Shown here one piece after another: positions 11,701 through 24,700 of a stretch of DNA of 64,000 nt. Source of the DNA: Zygnema circumcarinatum (lineage: Eukaryota > Streptophyta > Zygnematophyceae > Zygnematales > Zygnemataceae). Location: positions 4,785,613 to 4,849,612 of the forward strand of contig CM074804.1 in NCBI GenBank assembly GCA_037447605.1, given 5' to 3'. How positions within the stretch are numbered: position 1 is the stretch's first letter; every line of letters begins with the position of its first letter. A program made the translations under genes and the position numbers. The notes below the pieces were generated by a model. That model was not told the origin of the DNA and searched no databases. It was given only the letters and a program-made list of their open reading frames with translations.

Positions 11701-14700
11701 CAGTTGCTGGCCAGGGGAAGCGGAGCATGGCCAGAGCCTGCAAGTCTCACTCCTCTCATAGGGGCACTGCAGTCCTTGCGATCTTCTTCTGGTGGTGAGG
11801 GAGCACTCTTTGATCATCGCGCTATGTCCTCGGGAGGTGACACGCGGCCCACGCAGTCCGTCTCATCTGGAGGCATGGTGCATGGAGCCATAGGCTCAAA
11901 CGATGCATATGGCAGGATGGCTGTTAGGGGCATGCCGCCACCGCAGCCTCGATCCGAAGAGTGCCGCTCAGGCATAGGACCCCTTGGTTCTCTTTCGGGA
12001 AGGTGTCCCTCCGATGTAGGTGCAGGGTTGGTAGGGCATTCGGGGGGAGGGAGCCAACAGACATCAGGGCACTTGCAACAGTTGGCTATGCCAGCATTGG
12101 GATGGGGTTTTCTTCCTCCAGGAGTGAAGGCAGTTGGTGGAGCCCTGCCTGGGATAGCTGCAGCCTCGGGCGGTGCTGCTACGGAGGATACTTTGGGGGG
12201 TGCAGGGGAGGCCCCAAGCTCGGGTGGTGGACCGAGTACTGCTCCCACGCAGTCTGTAGGGTGGATGAGCCGAGGTGTCACGCACTCTTCAGGGCACGAG
12301 ACATGGCCAGGAACTCATCAAGGATGGCGTCCTAAAGCTGCTTCCACTGAAACCTATTCTACGGAGGCTGGTCGGGCGCTAACGGAGATACAATCTGTGT
12401 CAGGTGGGGAGGGCTGCTCGGGAAAGGCTGGTGGGTGGGGTATGGACGAGCAAAGGGCAAATTCAGGAGGCTGGCAACAAGGAAAGAACAATCAGGGAAG
12501 TAAGCTGCCTCCCGAACTCCAATGGGCTCAACCGAGTTTTACCACCACACAGCAGGCCGAGGAGCGAATGGGGCCGCCGGGTATTCCAGCAGATCTGCAG
12601 GGCAGCGAAAGAGGCTCTCATATGGGCAGAGAGGCCCAGTCTTTCGCTGTTGCTGGTGTAAATGATGGTGGCAATTTGACGACATCACTGGCGGGAAGTG
12701 GCGCGTCTCTTACTCAGCAGGGTATTCAAGGATCCTACGAAACCCCTGGGATGTTTTCTCAGCAGGTGCAGAGATTTCCAGGTTTCCAGGGGTCTCACCA
12801 ATCTGAACGCCGGCAGGCACAGTCTGCAGGTCTGGGACAAGAACACACAAGTGCAGAGCAGCAGGATCGTGTTGAGATATCGCAGCCTCGACAGTTGCCA
12901 CCAGCTGCTGTCCTGCGGCCTCCAAACCAGCAGCCGCAGAGTCTTAGACCTCGTAGGCGAGAGTCTCTCTCTCACCAGCTCATGCGGCAGCATCAGGAGC
13001 ATGAGCAACGGTGTCAGCAGCAGCAACAACTTCGGATGGAGGCTGCGGACGTTACTGCCAGCATCCAGGATGCGCATCCCTCTGTAGAAGGTGGTCGTTG
13101 GGGGGTGGAGAAACCTGAGGCAAGCGCAGGAAAGCAGGATCCTTTGTCTACAGAGGAGAGGCAAACTCAGACATCGGTTGACTCGCAGCAGCTGTTGGCA
13201 GCACACCAGCAAAGTGCGTCGGTTTCTGATGCAAAGCGGCAGCAGATGTGGGCTGCTCTACACCAGGAACAACAGGAGTGGGAAGAAGCAAAACAGCAGT
13301 TGCTGCAGCAACAGATATTTCAACGTCAGCGGCAGTTGGAGAAACTTCAGACACAGCCTTTACAGCAGGGGCATGGTTCCCTTCAGGAGAATTCACCACA
13401 ACGGAATTGGCAATTACAGCAGCAGCTGGAAATGCGGCATTTCAGGGATGCCAACCTGAATAGGCAACAGCAGGATTGGGAGATGCAGCATCAGTTGCAT
13501 CAGCAGCAGCAGAACATGACACAATTTCACAAACCTAGTTCAAGCGGCGGCCAGGCCTGGGAACTGACAGAAGGTCAACAGCTTCAGGGCCAATTTAACC
13601 TGCCTTTGAATGCTTATCAACAATTTCAAGTACAGGAATTGAGAGAGAAGGTGCTCGCGGTGATGGAGGCAAGTGAAGGTCTCGGTGAAGGGACGAGAAC
13701 ACATAGCCGGACTGAAAGACAGCAAGTGGATTTGGCTAATGCTGGTGACGAGACTCGCATGTGGAAGGGGCAGAAGGCTTCTGGAATCCATTTCTGGCCT
13801 GCTCATGAAGACCAACGGCGGCAGACCCAGTCAGAAATGCAGACACATTCTCAACGTTCTGGAGAGGCAGAAGAAGAGTTGTGGGGTGGAGAAGAGGCTA
13901 GACGCTTGAAGCATGAAGAACAGCGCCAAAAGGCATTAGTCGCTCAACATCAGAGGTTGATGCAAGATCAGCGTGAGCAGCTGCATGCTGCCCAGCAACA
14001 CATGGTGCTGCAGGGGGGAGAGCAACTTAGATTATCATTTCACGAGCAAGATCAAGAGCGGCAGTGGCAGCAAGAGCAAGTGCAGGCGCAGGGGCTGCAA
14101 CAGCAACAACAGCAGCAGCAACAACAGCAGCAGCAACAACAGCAGCAGCAACAACAGCAGCAGCAGTTGTTATATTTTCTCAAGCAGCAGCAGCTGCAGT
14201 TGGAACACGTACAACAGCAGCAACATTTCATGCAGGGAAGGGCTGTGCAGCCTCCCGCAGCGACGCACACATCTATTCTACACGAGGATGGAGGGGATGA
14301 AAAAGTTACAGTGGATAGTGAAGGAAACATGGAAGAATGCAACATGGAGAGGGGAATAGACGAAGGAAAGACTACAGAGGAAAGACGAACGGAGCAAGAG
14401 GCCGTGAACGTGGAGGCTGTCCGGGAAGTAGAGGTGGCAAGAGAACATTCTGGGGAAGAGCCGTTGAGAGATGCAGGCGGCTGGGTCAGTGCTAGAGGTG
14501 AGGCAGGACCAATGGATAGACTGGAGGAAGTTGGGGACCGGGTGTTGGTTCGGAGTCCCTTTTTGTTTCCTTACAAGTCGAGATCTGAGGCAAGAAAAAA
14601 CAATTCCGGGTCAGGAAGTGCTCAGGTGAATGAGAACGAACTGAGGTTGGTAAGGGTTGGACGGGAGGGATCGAGGGGTGTGACTGAACAGTACTGTCCT

Positions 14701-17700
14701 AATTCGGATGTCGTCGTACAGAAAAGGGAGAACGTGATTGCTAGGGATAGACAGGGCTTGATTGAGGAAAAAGGCGGTGAAGCTCTGGAAGAACTGGAAT
14801 TTCAGGAAGTTCATGACTCCGAGAGAATGGCGACAGGGGTGACAGGGAGAAGCGATTTTGATGCCGCTGCACCTTCAGGAGGACATCGCTGGGTGGCTGC
14901 CCATAGTGATGCAGCATTGGCAAGTTTGGGGGGAAAGGGGATGATGACTCTTCGCCGTTGGTTGTGTAGACCTGACAGAGAGGTGGACAAGTTTGAAAGC
15001 TTACACATTTTTTGGCAGATTGCAGACATGTTGGAAGCCGCTCACTCGCGTGGACTGGTTTTACACGACGTTCTCCCTTCCTCGTTTGCTTTGGCGCCAT
15101 CAAACAAAGTCATCTTTCTCGATTCTGCCAGAGGGACTCGTCGACCAATTGATATGTCAGGAGATACCCAAGCAGGAGGGGCAGGTGAAACAGAGGGAGT
15201 GTCAGCTGCAAGAGGACGAGCACAAGAAAGGGTTAGGGAGAGGTCTGTCGGAGGGGCGCATGTTCCGGCCATGTCAGTAGAAGCTGCCCCCTCTGTTTCC
15301 TTGCAGGGAGGAGCAGACGATCGAGGTGGCCCCCGGTCACGGCGTGGTCATGAGGCACGTCCACCTCGGACTTCAGCCGGACATTCACATCAGATGCAAG
15401 GAGGGTCTCAGGACCATTCTCTGAGTCGGCCTCCGAGATCAGAGCGTTCAGGGTTGCCAGTGGAATCAGGACAGAGGAGTAATCTTGCTGGAAGGAACAG
15501 AGGGAGAGGAGGTGTTGTTCGATGGAACGGGGGAAGGAGTTCGACATCTGATGGGTCAGATAACCCAAGATCGAGGCCCGGTTTGGACATTGGTTCCATG
15601 CCCACAGCCACCTCCTCTGGCGACACGCATAGAAGCGGTCCTTGGGATGGAAGACCAGGATCTGCAGAAGCGATGAAAGGAGAACTTGCTGCTGATGAAG
15701 GTGCATTAGTGGTTTTTGGAGAGACAGTGCGAAGGGATGAGATAAGCTGGGATATTGGGATGGCAGATTGGAAGCAGGCAGAACTTGCTGAACAGACTTG
15801 GTATGCAAGTCCTGAAGAGCTTCATGGGAGCACCTCAACGACAGCTTCAGATGTTTATCGACTAGGCGTGCTGTTCTTTGAGGTGAGGTTTGGCCTTTTG
15901 AAATTTGATTTTTCTCTGCGGACGTGAATTTGCTTGATGCACATGTCTTATGGAGCTGTCTGCAATAAGATGCCAACCATTGATGCCGTTTCCCTGCACT
16001 TCTTCTATTTTTGCAGCTGTTCTGCACCTTTGTATCTCCCGCAGAACGTAACCGAGTCATGTCAGATCTACGTCATCGAATTCTCCCTCCTCGACTACTT
16101 TCAGAGAATCCGAAGGAGGCAGGGTTCTGTCTTTGGCTGCTTCATCCTGAACCGAGTGCTCGCCCTCATGTCAAGTAAGTCTCAATCTTATCTTGCGGTT
16201 TCTGCGATTTCTAGAGGAGGCCCTGTAGATGCCTTGGCAATGTTCAAATAGAGCTTCCCAAATTGATGTTACAGGCTCGTCCTCAAATATGCTTGGGATG
16301 ACGATTGCTATTTTGGTAATGAGCTGTGAAAGGAAACATTTAGTGGCAGCTTATAGTCTTGGCTACGGAATGAACTACATCGTTGATTGACTGTCTTGGC
16401 TACAGACTAGTATCTGCTACATCACGCCTGATGTTTACGATGTGTTTTGCTAGTTTATATTTCTTCACCACTCGGATGGCAAATTCCTTCTTCTTATGCA
16501 TCCCATCACTTGAAAGTCTCTATTGAGTCTGACTGTGCCTGGTTCACTTTTTGAATGCAGGGAAATACTTTCTAGCGACCTTCTTAGGGAAGCAGGGCAA
16601 GCCCTGGTAGAGTGGCAGGCTGCTGTGGACACACAAGAAAGGGAGGAGGAAATAGAAGCTGACACAGAGGTCCTCCTCGATTTCCTCCTTCACATGCAGC
16701 GGTTAAAGGAAGATGCGGCTGCACGGTTGACAGTGGACCTTGGTCGGCTTAATTCTGACATTGAGGAGGTGCAAAGGAGACGAGAACAATTGCTTGCAAG
16801 GGCCGGAACCGGACGAGGACATGTTTTAGCTTTGACAGGAGAAGGATCTGGAGGAGTACGGATCAATGGGGAAGGTGTGGGAGGCTCAGGTGGTGTGGTA
16901 GCCTTTCCCCTCCGCCATGGAAGAGACGGGGGAGCAGGACCTCAAGAAAGCGTGCATGGTGGAGGGGAGAGGGGAGGAGAAGGTCCACAGGCTCGCGGGA
17001 AACGTGCAAGGGATGTGGAGAATGACGATGATAGTGATGAGGAGATGCACGCAAGGGAGCGGGAGAAATGGGCAAGGAGGAGCGGGGGATTAGCAGGTCG
17101 GCCCCTTAATTTACTGCAGTCCCGGCAGCAACAGCAGACATACGAAGGGGAGAGAAGGAAGGGTGAGCTGTGGTCGAAAAGTGCGCGAGTTTTACAAAAC
17201 TTTGAACACTTAGAGGATGTGTACTTCTCCATGAGATGGAAGATGGGCCCACAAGGAAAGGCCTCTGCTGCTGAGCGTAGCACTAGTGAAATTTGGTCTG
17301 AAGGGAATGCAGAGCAAGGGGCTAAAGATGGTTCAAATGTTCAGAGTGATCCTTCACTTGAAGGGGGCCGAGGCAAAGGAGGGGATCAAGGAGGGGCTGT
17401 TCGGGCTGCGGACCCCTCTGGAGGTGCAGAAAAGGAGTGGCTTGGCTGTTTTTACGACAGTCTATGCAAATTTGCTCGTTATAGCAAATTTGAAGTGAGA
17501 GCAACCCTGAGACACGGGGACCTTTTGAACACCGCCAACATGGTGTGCTCGCTTAGTTTTGACCGGGATGAAGAATTTTTTGCCACAGCAGGAGTGTGCA
17601 AGCGCATAAAAATTTTCGAGTGTGATGTGGTGCTGAGTGAGCATGTGGACATTCACTACCCTGTGGGCGAAATGGCCACCCGGTCAAAGCTAAGCTCTGT

Positions 17701-19537
17701 GTGCTGGAACTCGTACATTAAAAACCACATTGCTTCCTCAGACTATGAAGGCACTGTGCAGGTGAGAAAGCAAGCATTACGGTTGTTTCTTGAGGAGTCT
17801 AAGAGTTACGCGATACATATTGTGGTTATACTTTTTAGAGGCCATCGTGGAGATTGACTTAAGATAAGAATAGATTGATTGAGTTTTGGCTGTTTGTATA
17901 CCGTTGATGCCCTGAAGCTGCAGGAGAATGCTCTTTAGTTCGAGTGTATGAACTTAGGTAACAGGCAAAAAAGGAGGACTTAGTGGACAGACTTTTTTCG
18001 GATTTTGGATGGCAGTTGTGGGATGCCAGCAGCAGCCAATTGCTTATGGAGTACGAAGAGCATGAGAAACGAGCATGGAGTGTGGATTTCTCAAGAGCGG
18101 ATCCCACACGGCTGGCAAGCGGAAGTGATGATGGGTGCGTCAAATTGTGGAGCATCAATCAGGTGAGCAGAAGGAAAAAGGTGAAAGGCAGACAGGTACA
18201 GCTCCGAAGTGGAGAACAGAGATTTTCCATAGGGACATGAGAATGGGAAGTGTATTTGTGAAACAGACTTCCTATTAGAATGTTCACTTCGGAAATTAGC
18301 ATGAGTATAGTTCTTTCGAACACCCTCCTCTTTCCCTTCCTTTAGAGTAAAAGCTTAACCATACCTTGATATGTAAGATGATCTCAGTCTTTGAAGAAAC
18401 TTGCTGTGTCTGTTGTGCAGGACACGAGTGTGGCCACAATTAAGACGAAAGCCAATGTTTGCTGCGTTCAGTTCCCGGCAGACTCTGCTCACCTTCTGGC
18501 ATTCGGCTCTGCTGATTACAAGGTCTACTGCTATGATTTGAGGTCGACCCGCAGTCCTTTGTGTGTGCTGGGAGGACATAGCCGAGCGGTCAGCTACGTC
18601 AAATTTGTGGATTCCTCTACTTTGGTTTCCGCATCCACTGACAACACACTCAAGTTGTGGGACTTGACGAAAGCGAGTGCCCAGCCGGGCGGTCTGACCT
18701 CAGCATGCGTCTTAACGTACACAGGACACACCAATGAGAAGGTACGTTAAGATCATTCATTTTGGGGACATCTGGAGATGCCCTATAGTAGAGTTTTTAG
18801 GTTTGATGGAAGGAAGGCAATGCTGTGCTTGCCAATTTGCTTAACAAGTTAATCCATAGTTGATTGCGATTCGTCTGACAAGCTAGTTCTCTGTCCGCTC
18901 GGAAGAGATCTTTCTGAGTAAAGTAGGTGCTTTTTCTTAGAGCACTGCCTACAGTTATGTGGAAGTTTTTACTTGCCGCTAAGCAGGTTGATGGGTGTTT
19001 TGATGTGCAGAATTTTGTGGGCCTCTCAGTTGCAGATGGTTACATTGCCTGCGGCTCAGAGACCAATGCGGTATGCCCCATGAAAACCGCTCATATGGTG
19101 TGTTATTTGCAGAGTATGCACAAGTTGACGCAAGTCAATTGCAAAGTGCGCCTAATAATTGCCAGGCTATGGCCTGCCTGCCTGCCTGCCTGCCTGCCTG
19201 CAAGGCAGAGTAGCAGAGTGGGTTAGTTATAGAGCAGATTGTAGCAGTCTTCTGTAAAGGAGGTCAAAGCTGCTTCCAGTTCCAAACTAGTGTGTTTTCA
19301 CTTCAACTGGACCCCTAATCGAGACGAGACGGGCGTACCTTGCAGGTGTTTGCATACCACAAGTCTCTTCCCATGCCTATGGCTTCTCACCGGTTTGGAG
19401 GAGCAGATCCGTTGACGGGCGCGGAAACAGAAGATGATGCGGGACAGTTTGTATCGTCAGTGTGCTGGCGGGGCTCCACTCAGACCCTGGTGGCAGCGAA
19501 TTCCATGGGGAACATCAAGCTGCTGGAGATGGTATGA
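8717..19537 (+). CDS. Response-regulator receiver domain fused to a SPA (SUPPRESSOR OF PHYA) WD40 protein
   Basis: Predicted 2234-residue protein. Exons: 8717-8825, 9800-9876, 10414-10498, 11027-11196, 11698-15882, 16017-16174, 16561-17761, 18016-18162, 18421-18741, 19011-19070, 19346-19537. Residues about 10-135 form a receiver domain with the acidic pair D17/D18, phospho-acceptor D63 in [11 protein letters not shown]93 and K115 (LLKP); its end, QHVWRR, resembles plant clock PRR receivers. Exon 5 encodes about 1080 residues of Q/G/S-rich sequence and then a degenerate kinase-like region (about 1229-1594: [36 protein letters not shown]), as in SPA. A coiled coil (about 1628-1675) and C-terminal WD40 repeats (about 1900-2234: [25 protein letters not shown]) follow. 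SPA proteins pair with COP1 in a CUL4 ubiquitin ligase repressing light signalling. Exon 4 (phase 0) joins exon 5 (phase 0) with no promoter or start evident in the 501-bp intron. The fusion itself needs transcript support; the SPA part is very secure. Confidence 0.85.
14098..14166 (+). repeat. CAG/CAA run encoding 23 consecutive glutamines
   Basis: This is a mixed CAG and CAA run in frame with the REC-SPA gene (residues about 948-970), inside a longer Q-rich stretch from about residue 560. The mixing of codons slows slippage but length variation between individuals is still likely. Confidence 0.95.
19172..19201. repeat. (TGCC)n microsatellite in the tenth intron of the REC-SPA gene
   Basis: About seven units of a four-base repeat, located between the exons ending at 19070 and starting at 19346. 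It does not touch coding sequence. Confidence 0.9.
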
Positions 19538-21715
19538 GGAGAATAAGGTATTGCTAATGTATTCAGAACTCTGTAAGCAACACCATGGTGAGCAAGGTGC
19601 ACCAATCCCTATCAGGATAATCCAGCCATCTCCCAAATTCCATTTTGATCCTGTAGAGTTTCTCCAGCCTTGCGACCTGGATGTAAGTTCAGTTAAGGAA
19701 AGCCATAGAGTTAAGTACCTAGGTGGTAGGATATTCCAAAAAACGTGGATGTATGTTCTATACAGGATTAGGGTTAGACTACCTTTTTGCTGCTGGAAAA
19801 ATAGGCTGTGGATCTGACATCAGATCTGTTTTGAAAGACGGTTCGTGTGTCTTTTAAGATAGAGCTGGAGCTATCTGGACGGGAGGAGTATCCTTGCAAC
19901 GATGAGCCCTCCGGGCTGGCAGGCTCCTTCCCCCTTGCTAGGGGGCTGCGGGATATTTACCTGTCACAGATCTGCAGCCTCTGCAGATCTCATGTCAGTC
20001 CTCTTTTAAACGGGGCCTGCGGATTAGGTTAAGATGCAGGTGCACCGCCCGTGTAGATGTTGGCAGTGCTCATTGCTAAGGAATCCAAGAGGCCGTGGCC
20101 TTTTGTTTTCATTCCATCGATTTGAAGCCTGCTTTGGCGTTAGGCATCTGCTTGCTGCTGTGGGATGACTTCGGAAGGCTGGTCTCTTAATTGCCACTTC
20201 CGTGTCTTTCTAAGGCATCATGGGTGCGAGCGCCAGCCGACCCTTCTCCTTTATAATTAGTGACGTCAAAAGCCGCCACGCCAGGATCATTACCCGCCTT
20301 CATCAGTCGCAAAGATGAACAGTACAGCAGCCTTCAGTAGGCAGCCGTTCCTCCGCCTGTCTTGCTGCCAATGAAAGTAGCGAGCAGGGGTACGAAGAGT
20401 AACTACAAATAACCTTTTTTGCAATTGTCTGTGTAGTATATGTGTTTCGATTATCGAATGCAAAAAATACATTGTCACGTGTCACAACGCATTTGACTCT
20501 TTTGGAAACACTTATGAGTGGCGATCAATGCCAGTTCGCTCAGTCATTTATGAGTAGAGCGTTTTGTTGCTGGATCTTGAATTAAACAAGTTATAAATTG
20601 CAGAATAGAAAGCACTCTTCAACAGCCATCTTTCCAGACAGTCTGTGCTTGTTGCTGCCACAAGGATACAAAATGGGTCAAAGCGAACAACAGTGCCTCG
20701 CTGTACGAACTAGTTCTCAGATCATACTGAGGCCTTCCTCACCTATATCCACAGCCCTCCAAATCAACAGAATCGCAATTCTGAATGTCCACAGCCATCT
20801 CCAGAAACGAGGCAGATTGTGCTTTCTTCCAATAAAGCTAATAGCCTGAGGCACAACAAGTTGGCAATGAAACGCTTTAAGCCCCCCCCTGCAAACTCTC
20901 CGAATCCCAGGAAGGCATCAAGCTGAGCCCTGGCTTGCAATCCAGCCCAGAGCCGCCAGCAGTGTGAAAGCAAACGAATGAGCGGCCATATTCTAACCCG
21001 TAGCAATTCCACAGGAATGCTGGACACAATGCAAGGTAGTCAAGATCAAAACGAGCTATACATCCATGCGATAAAAGTTGTCGTTGTTTATTTCATACAC
21101 TGAAATAGAAAGAGCCTTCTTCAGCCCATTGAGGAGAAGCTACTCAGCCCTATAGAGCCTATGGCTCACTTTCAGCCAGGCTTTATTCCACCTTTTTCAT
21201 CGTCTGAAAGAATAACATCCTCACCCCCTTTTCCTCCTCCCAATGAATTCTTTGCTCCGCCCTCCGGAAGCTTCTGGCTAAGCTTGTGAAGGCACCCCTA
21301 CACTTCCTTTGCTAGAGGACGGCCGCACCTTGAAGGCGGCCCATTATTGTTCACTCACTGAAAATCAGCAAAATGAATGCTACTCGCAGAGTATGGGATG
21401 GCCCCCACTAGCAGGAAACAGCCTCTCCTCACTCATACCTACAAATGACTGCAGCTTTCGAGAGTCTGAGAGAGTCAGACTACCACTGCAGGGCCGGAAG
21501 TTTTTCCATCACGGGAGGTCGTGAAACCTCCAGCAACAAATTCTCCAAGAATAAAACCTAGCCTATCTAACAAAATGGAAAACCTCCTAAGAGAGAACAA
21601 GAGGATAAGAGGAAAGAGGGGAAGAGCGAGGATAGAAAAAACGGTCGGTTGCAGCCCGTGCAACCTACTCATTGTGGACCTACGCGGCTCGGCATCACTT
21701 GCCAAGATTCTCTCT
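19538..21715. other. Convergent intergenic region
   Basis: It lies between the stop of the REC-SPA gene and the stop of the epimerase gene on the opposite strand, so it should hold both 3' untranslated regions. I see no further gene. Short frames are not supported by any recognisable family or splice pattern. Confidence 0.5.
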
Positions 21716-24700
21716 CTAGAAAGGTCTGTAACCCAAGAGAGAGTCCTCTTGCCCTCCTCCCTCCTGGTAATAGCTCTTGTACCACTTTACAAAGTGTCTC
21801 AAGCCTGTGTCCAGATCCGTGGCAGGCGTGTACCTGCACCGCCAAAGAAAGAAAAAATTCGTTTCAACCTCTCTGAAGTCACGCAAGTAGAACCAATGAA
21901 TCTCTCACCATGGGACTATATCCTCCAGCCTAGCCATCTTACAGGGATCAGAGACAACCTCGTTTCCACAACAAGAGGAATAAGGCCTTCAATGATCCAA
22001 ACAAGGTAGGGGAGGGAGGGAGGGAGGGAGGGAGGGAGGGAGGGAGGGAGGGAGGGAGGGAGGGAGGGAGGGAGGGAGGGAGGGAGGGCGATGTGCCTAC
22101 CCTAGTTCTCGATTGGCCTTAGTCACGTTGGCATGGGTATACATCACATCTCCAGAACTAGGCATGAGTATGTAGCTGCCACATCGAGAAAATATTGATT
22201 AGAACATTGCGAAGACAACACCAGCAAGTCGCCGGCAGGCTCTGAATATTTCAGGAATCTTCTATGTAAACAAATATGTTATCAGGGAGCTCAGAAAATA
22301 AGCGAAAATATAACAAATTCCTGTTGACACTGCCAACCTCCATGCAGATTCGAAGCGCAAACGGCCGCTCAAAACCTCAACAACCTGAGAAAAGTTTTCA
22401 AGACCTGACTTACTCCCGAATGGCTTTCTTTCCCAAATGCTTCTCCAAAATCCCAACGAAGTCTCCAACTTTCACCGGCTGTGTGTTGCCCAGATTAAAA
22501 ATACGAAATTGTGCCTTTTTACGCTTCCTGCCACCACTCCCAGTGCTTGGAGTCGCAGTGTCTAGGGCACTGAGGCAGCCCTTCACCACATCATCAATGT
22601 ATGTGAAATCCCTTGCCAGCTCCTCTCCTCCAGGCCCTTGAAAAATTCTGATTGGCTGCACTTAGCAGTCCCAACACATCAATATCAGAACCTCACCAAA
22701 GTGGCGGAAACAGAGTACTAGGATCATCAAGGAAAGATTTGAAGGATAAGGGGAGCAGAATGCTCCAACTTCATTCATCAATGGAGGGAGTTCATTCTGA
22801 GCACGAATATGAGAACACTTCTGGTGGCGAACCAAGCGGTAGAGTCATACAAGCAGGATAACTGACCTGATCTTCCATGATGTTCCGTGTGAATGAGAAA
22901 TACGCCATGTCTGGTCGGCCCCATGGGCCGTACACAGTAAAAAATCTGCACGAGCACATGCGTACAGTTACGTCACATGATGTCGATACTCAAGATCAAC
23001 TCTGCAAAAAGGGTCAGCTTTGTTCATGTTTTCGTACATAATAGAAAAATAAGGTACTGTTAAGCCAATGATAAGATTACCTGAGAGCGGTAATCGAGAG
23101 GCCATAGATGTGGTTGTATGTATGCCCAAGCACCTCATCAGCTTTCTGCAGTGCAATACGCCGCTAAACTGTTAAAGAGATTCTGTTAACCAAGCCACAT
23201 CAACTTTAACACATGAGGGAAATGCAGATTGAGACTCCATTTGAGAATTTAGTACTCCCAGTCTCACCTTGGTCGCAGCATAGAGACTTGCGGGCTGGTC
23301 CGTTCTGTCTTCTTCAGAAAATGGGACCTGCTCAATGCTCCAGCATAGTTTTGACAACTGTCAGTGAACGGCCTGCAAGGAAATCCTTCCAAGAGCGGTG
23401 GACGTGAAGTTAATGGATCAAACATTGGGTCACTATGAAATGTGATTTGACGCACAACTGAGCCATACCTTGGTATTTAGGCCGTACACACTACTTGAGG
23501 AAGCGTACACAATCGCGGGCTGTGGGTCTGCACTCTGCAGAGAGTAGAAGCCCACCCAACAAAAGTGCTTAAAAGGTGCTTCCAGACTGCATGGCAGATC
23601 TCGTAACGACTGCTCACTGAATTGAAGGCATTCAACCTCAGTGGGCGTGAAATCGATTCTGACCATAGCGCTTCCCTTTAAAACTTCAGTAAGAGCTGCT
23701 CTAGAGAGCCTTTACGGTCACCCTTCCAGTAGAATCGGATCAGAATTGAAATTTGAAGTTCGATTCCAAGGTTCAAGGCATCCAACCCTATCTGGAGACT
23801 GCATCTCTATACAGTTCTGAGACGTTCAATTCCAGCCAGACAAAGAACCATTATCCCAAAATAGTACAATCCTCACCTTGCACTCTTCAAGAACAGAAAC
23901 AAACCCTGCCACATTGCTGTGGACATAGGCCAGTGGGTTATGTACAGCATAACGAACACCCGCCTGTAGCAAAAAATGAACAAAAGAAAGATTAAAAAGT
24001 ATCCCACGTTAAGGATGGAAGAAGAAGCCCATAAGACTTCCTGAATTACTACCCTGCCAACCTCTCATTGACGAAGAAACCCTCCGGTTGCAAACTGCAG
24101 ATCCTTGTTACTGGGCGCTTTCGCAATTGCTGCCTTTCTCATGACTTCTCAAAGCCAGCTTACCGTTTGCAACATCCAAAGATATGAAAAGCAATGCTGT
24201 ACGTCTACAGCAGACCAAGACAGAGGCTTAGCGGTAGTTGAGTCGCATCACCTGAGCAGCGAGATGTAGCACATGTGTGATCTTTACAAGCTCAAATAGC
24301 TTCGCTACAAGTGGCCTGTTGTTAATATCTCCTTCCACAATAAACCTGAACCATGACAAACGACAAGAAACATTACTAAGGATAACCTAAGTATCACAAA
24401 GATATCCAAATCTCATCTTTGTTCTGCTCCTCGCATGCAGAAAGACAACAAAACCGAAGGATGCCAGGAAATGTCATAAGTTTATGCCCTAACAGTGCAG
24501 ATGGACATGCAAACATCAAATCTCCTTCTGGACGAACAAACGAAGTAGCAATACAGTCATTTCGAGGCTTCTTTGAACGATTTTAAACAACGATACTTAC
24601 ACTCCATGCTTCAAAAGATTTGACTGCCTCGCCCGCTTCAGAGCCGTTGGATAGTAGTTGTTGAAGTTATCCAATCCTATCACACCATCTCCCCTTTTTC

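Noticed and set aside
12685-13212. Minus-strand Leu-rich frame inside the REC-SPA gene
   Set aside because: Antisense of the Gln-rich coding exon (CAG read as CTG gives leucine).
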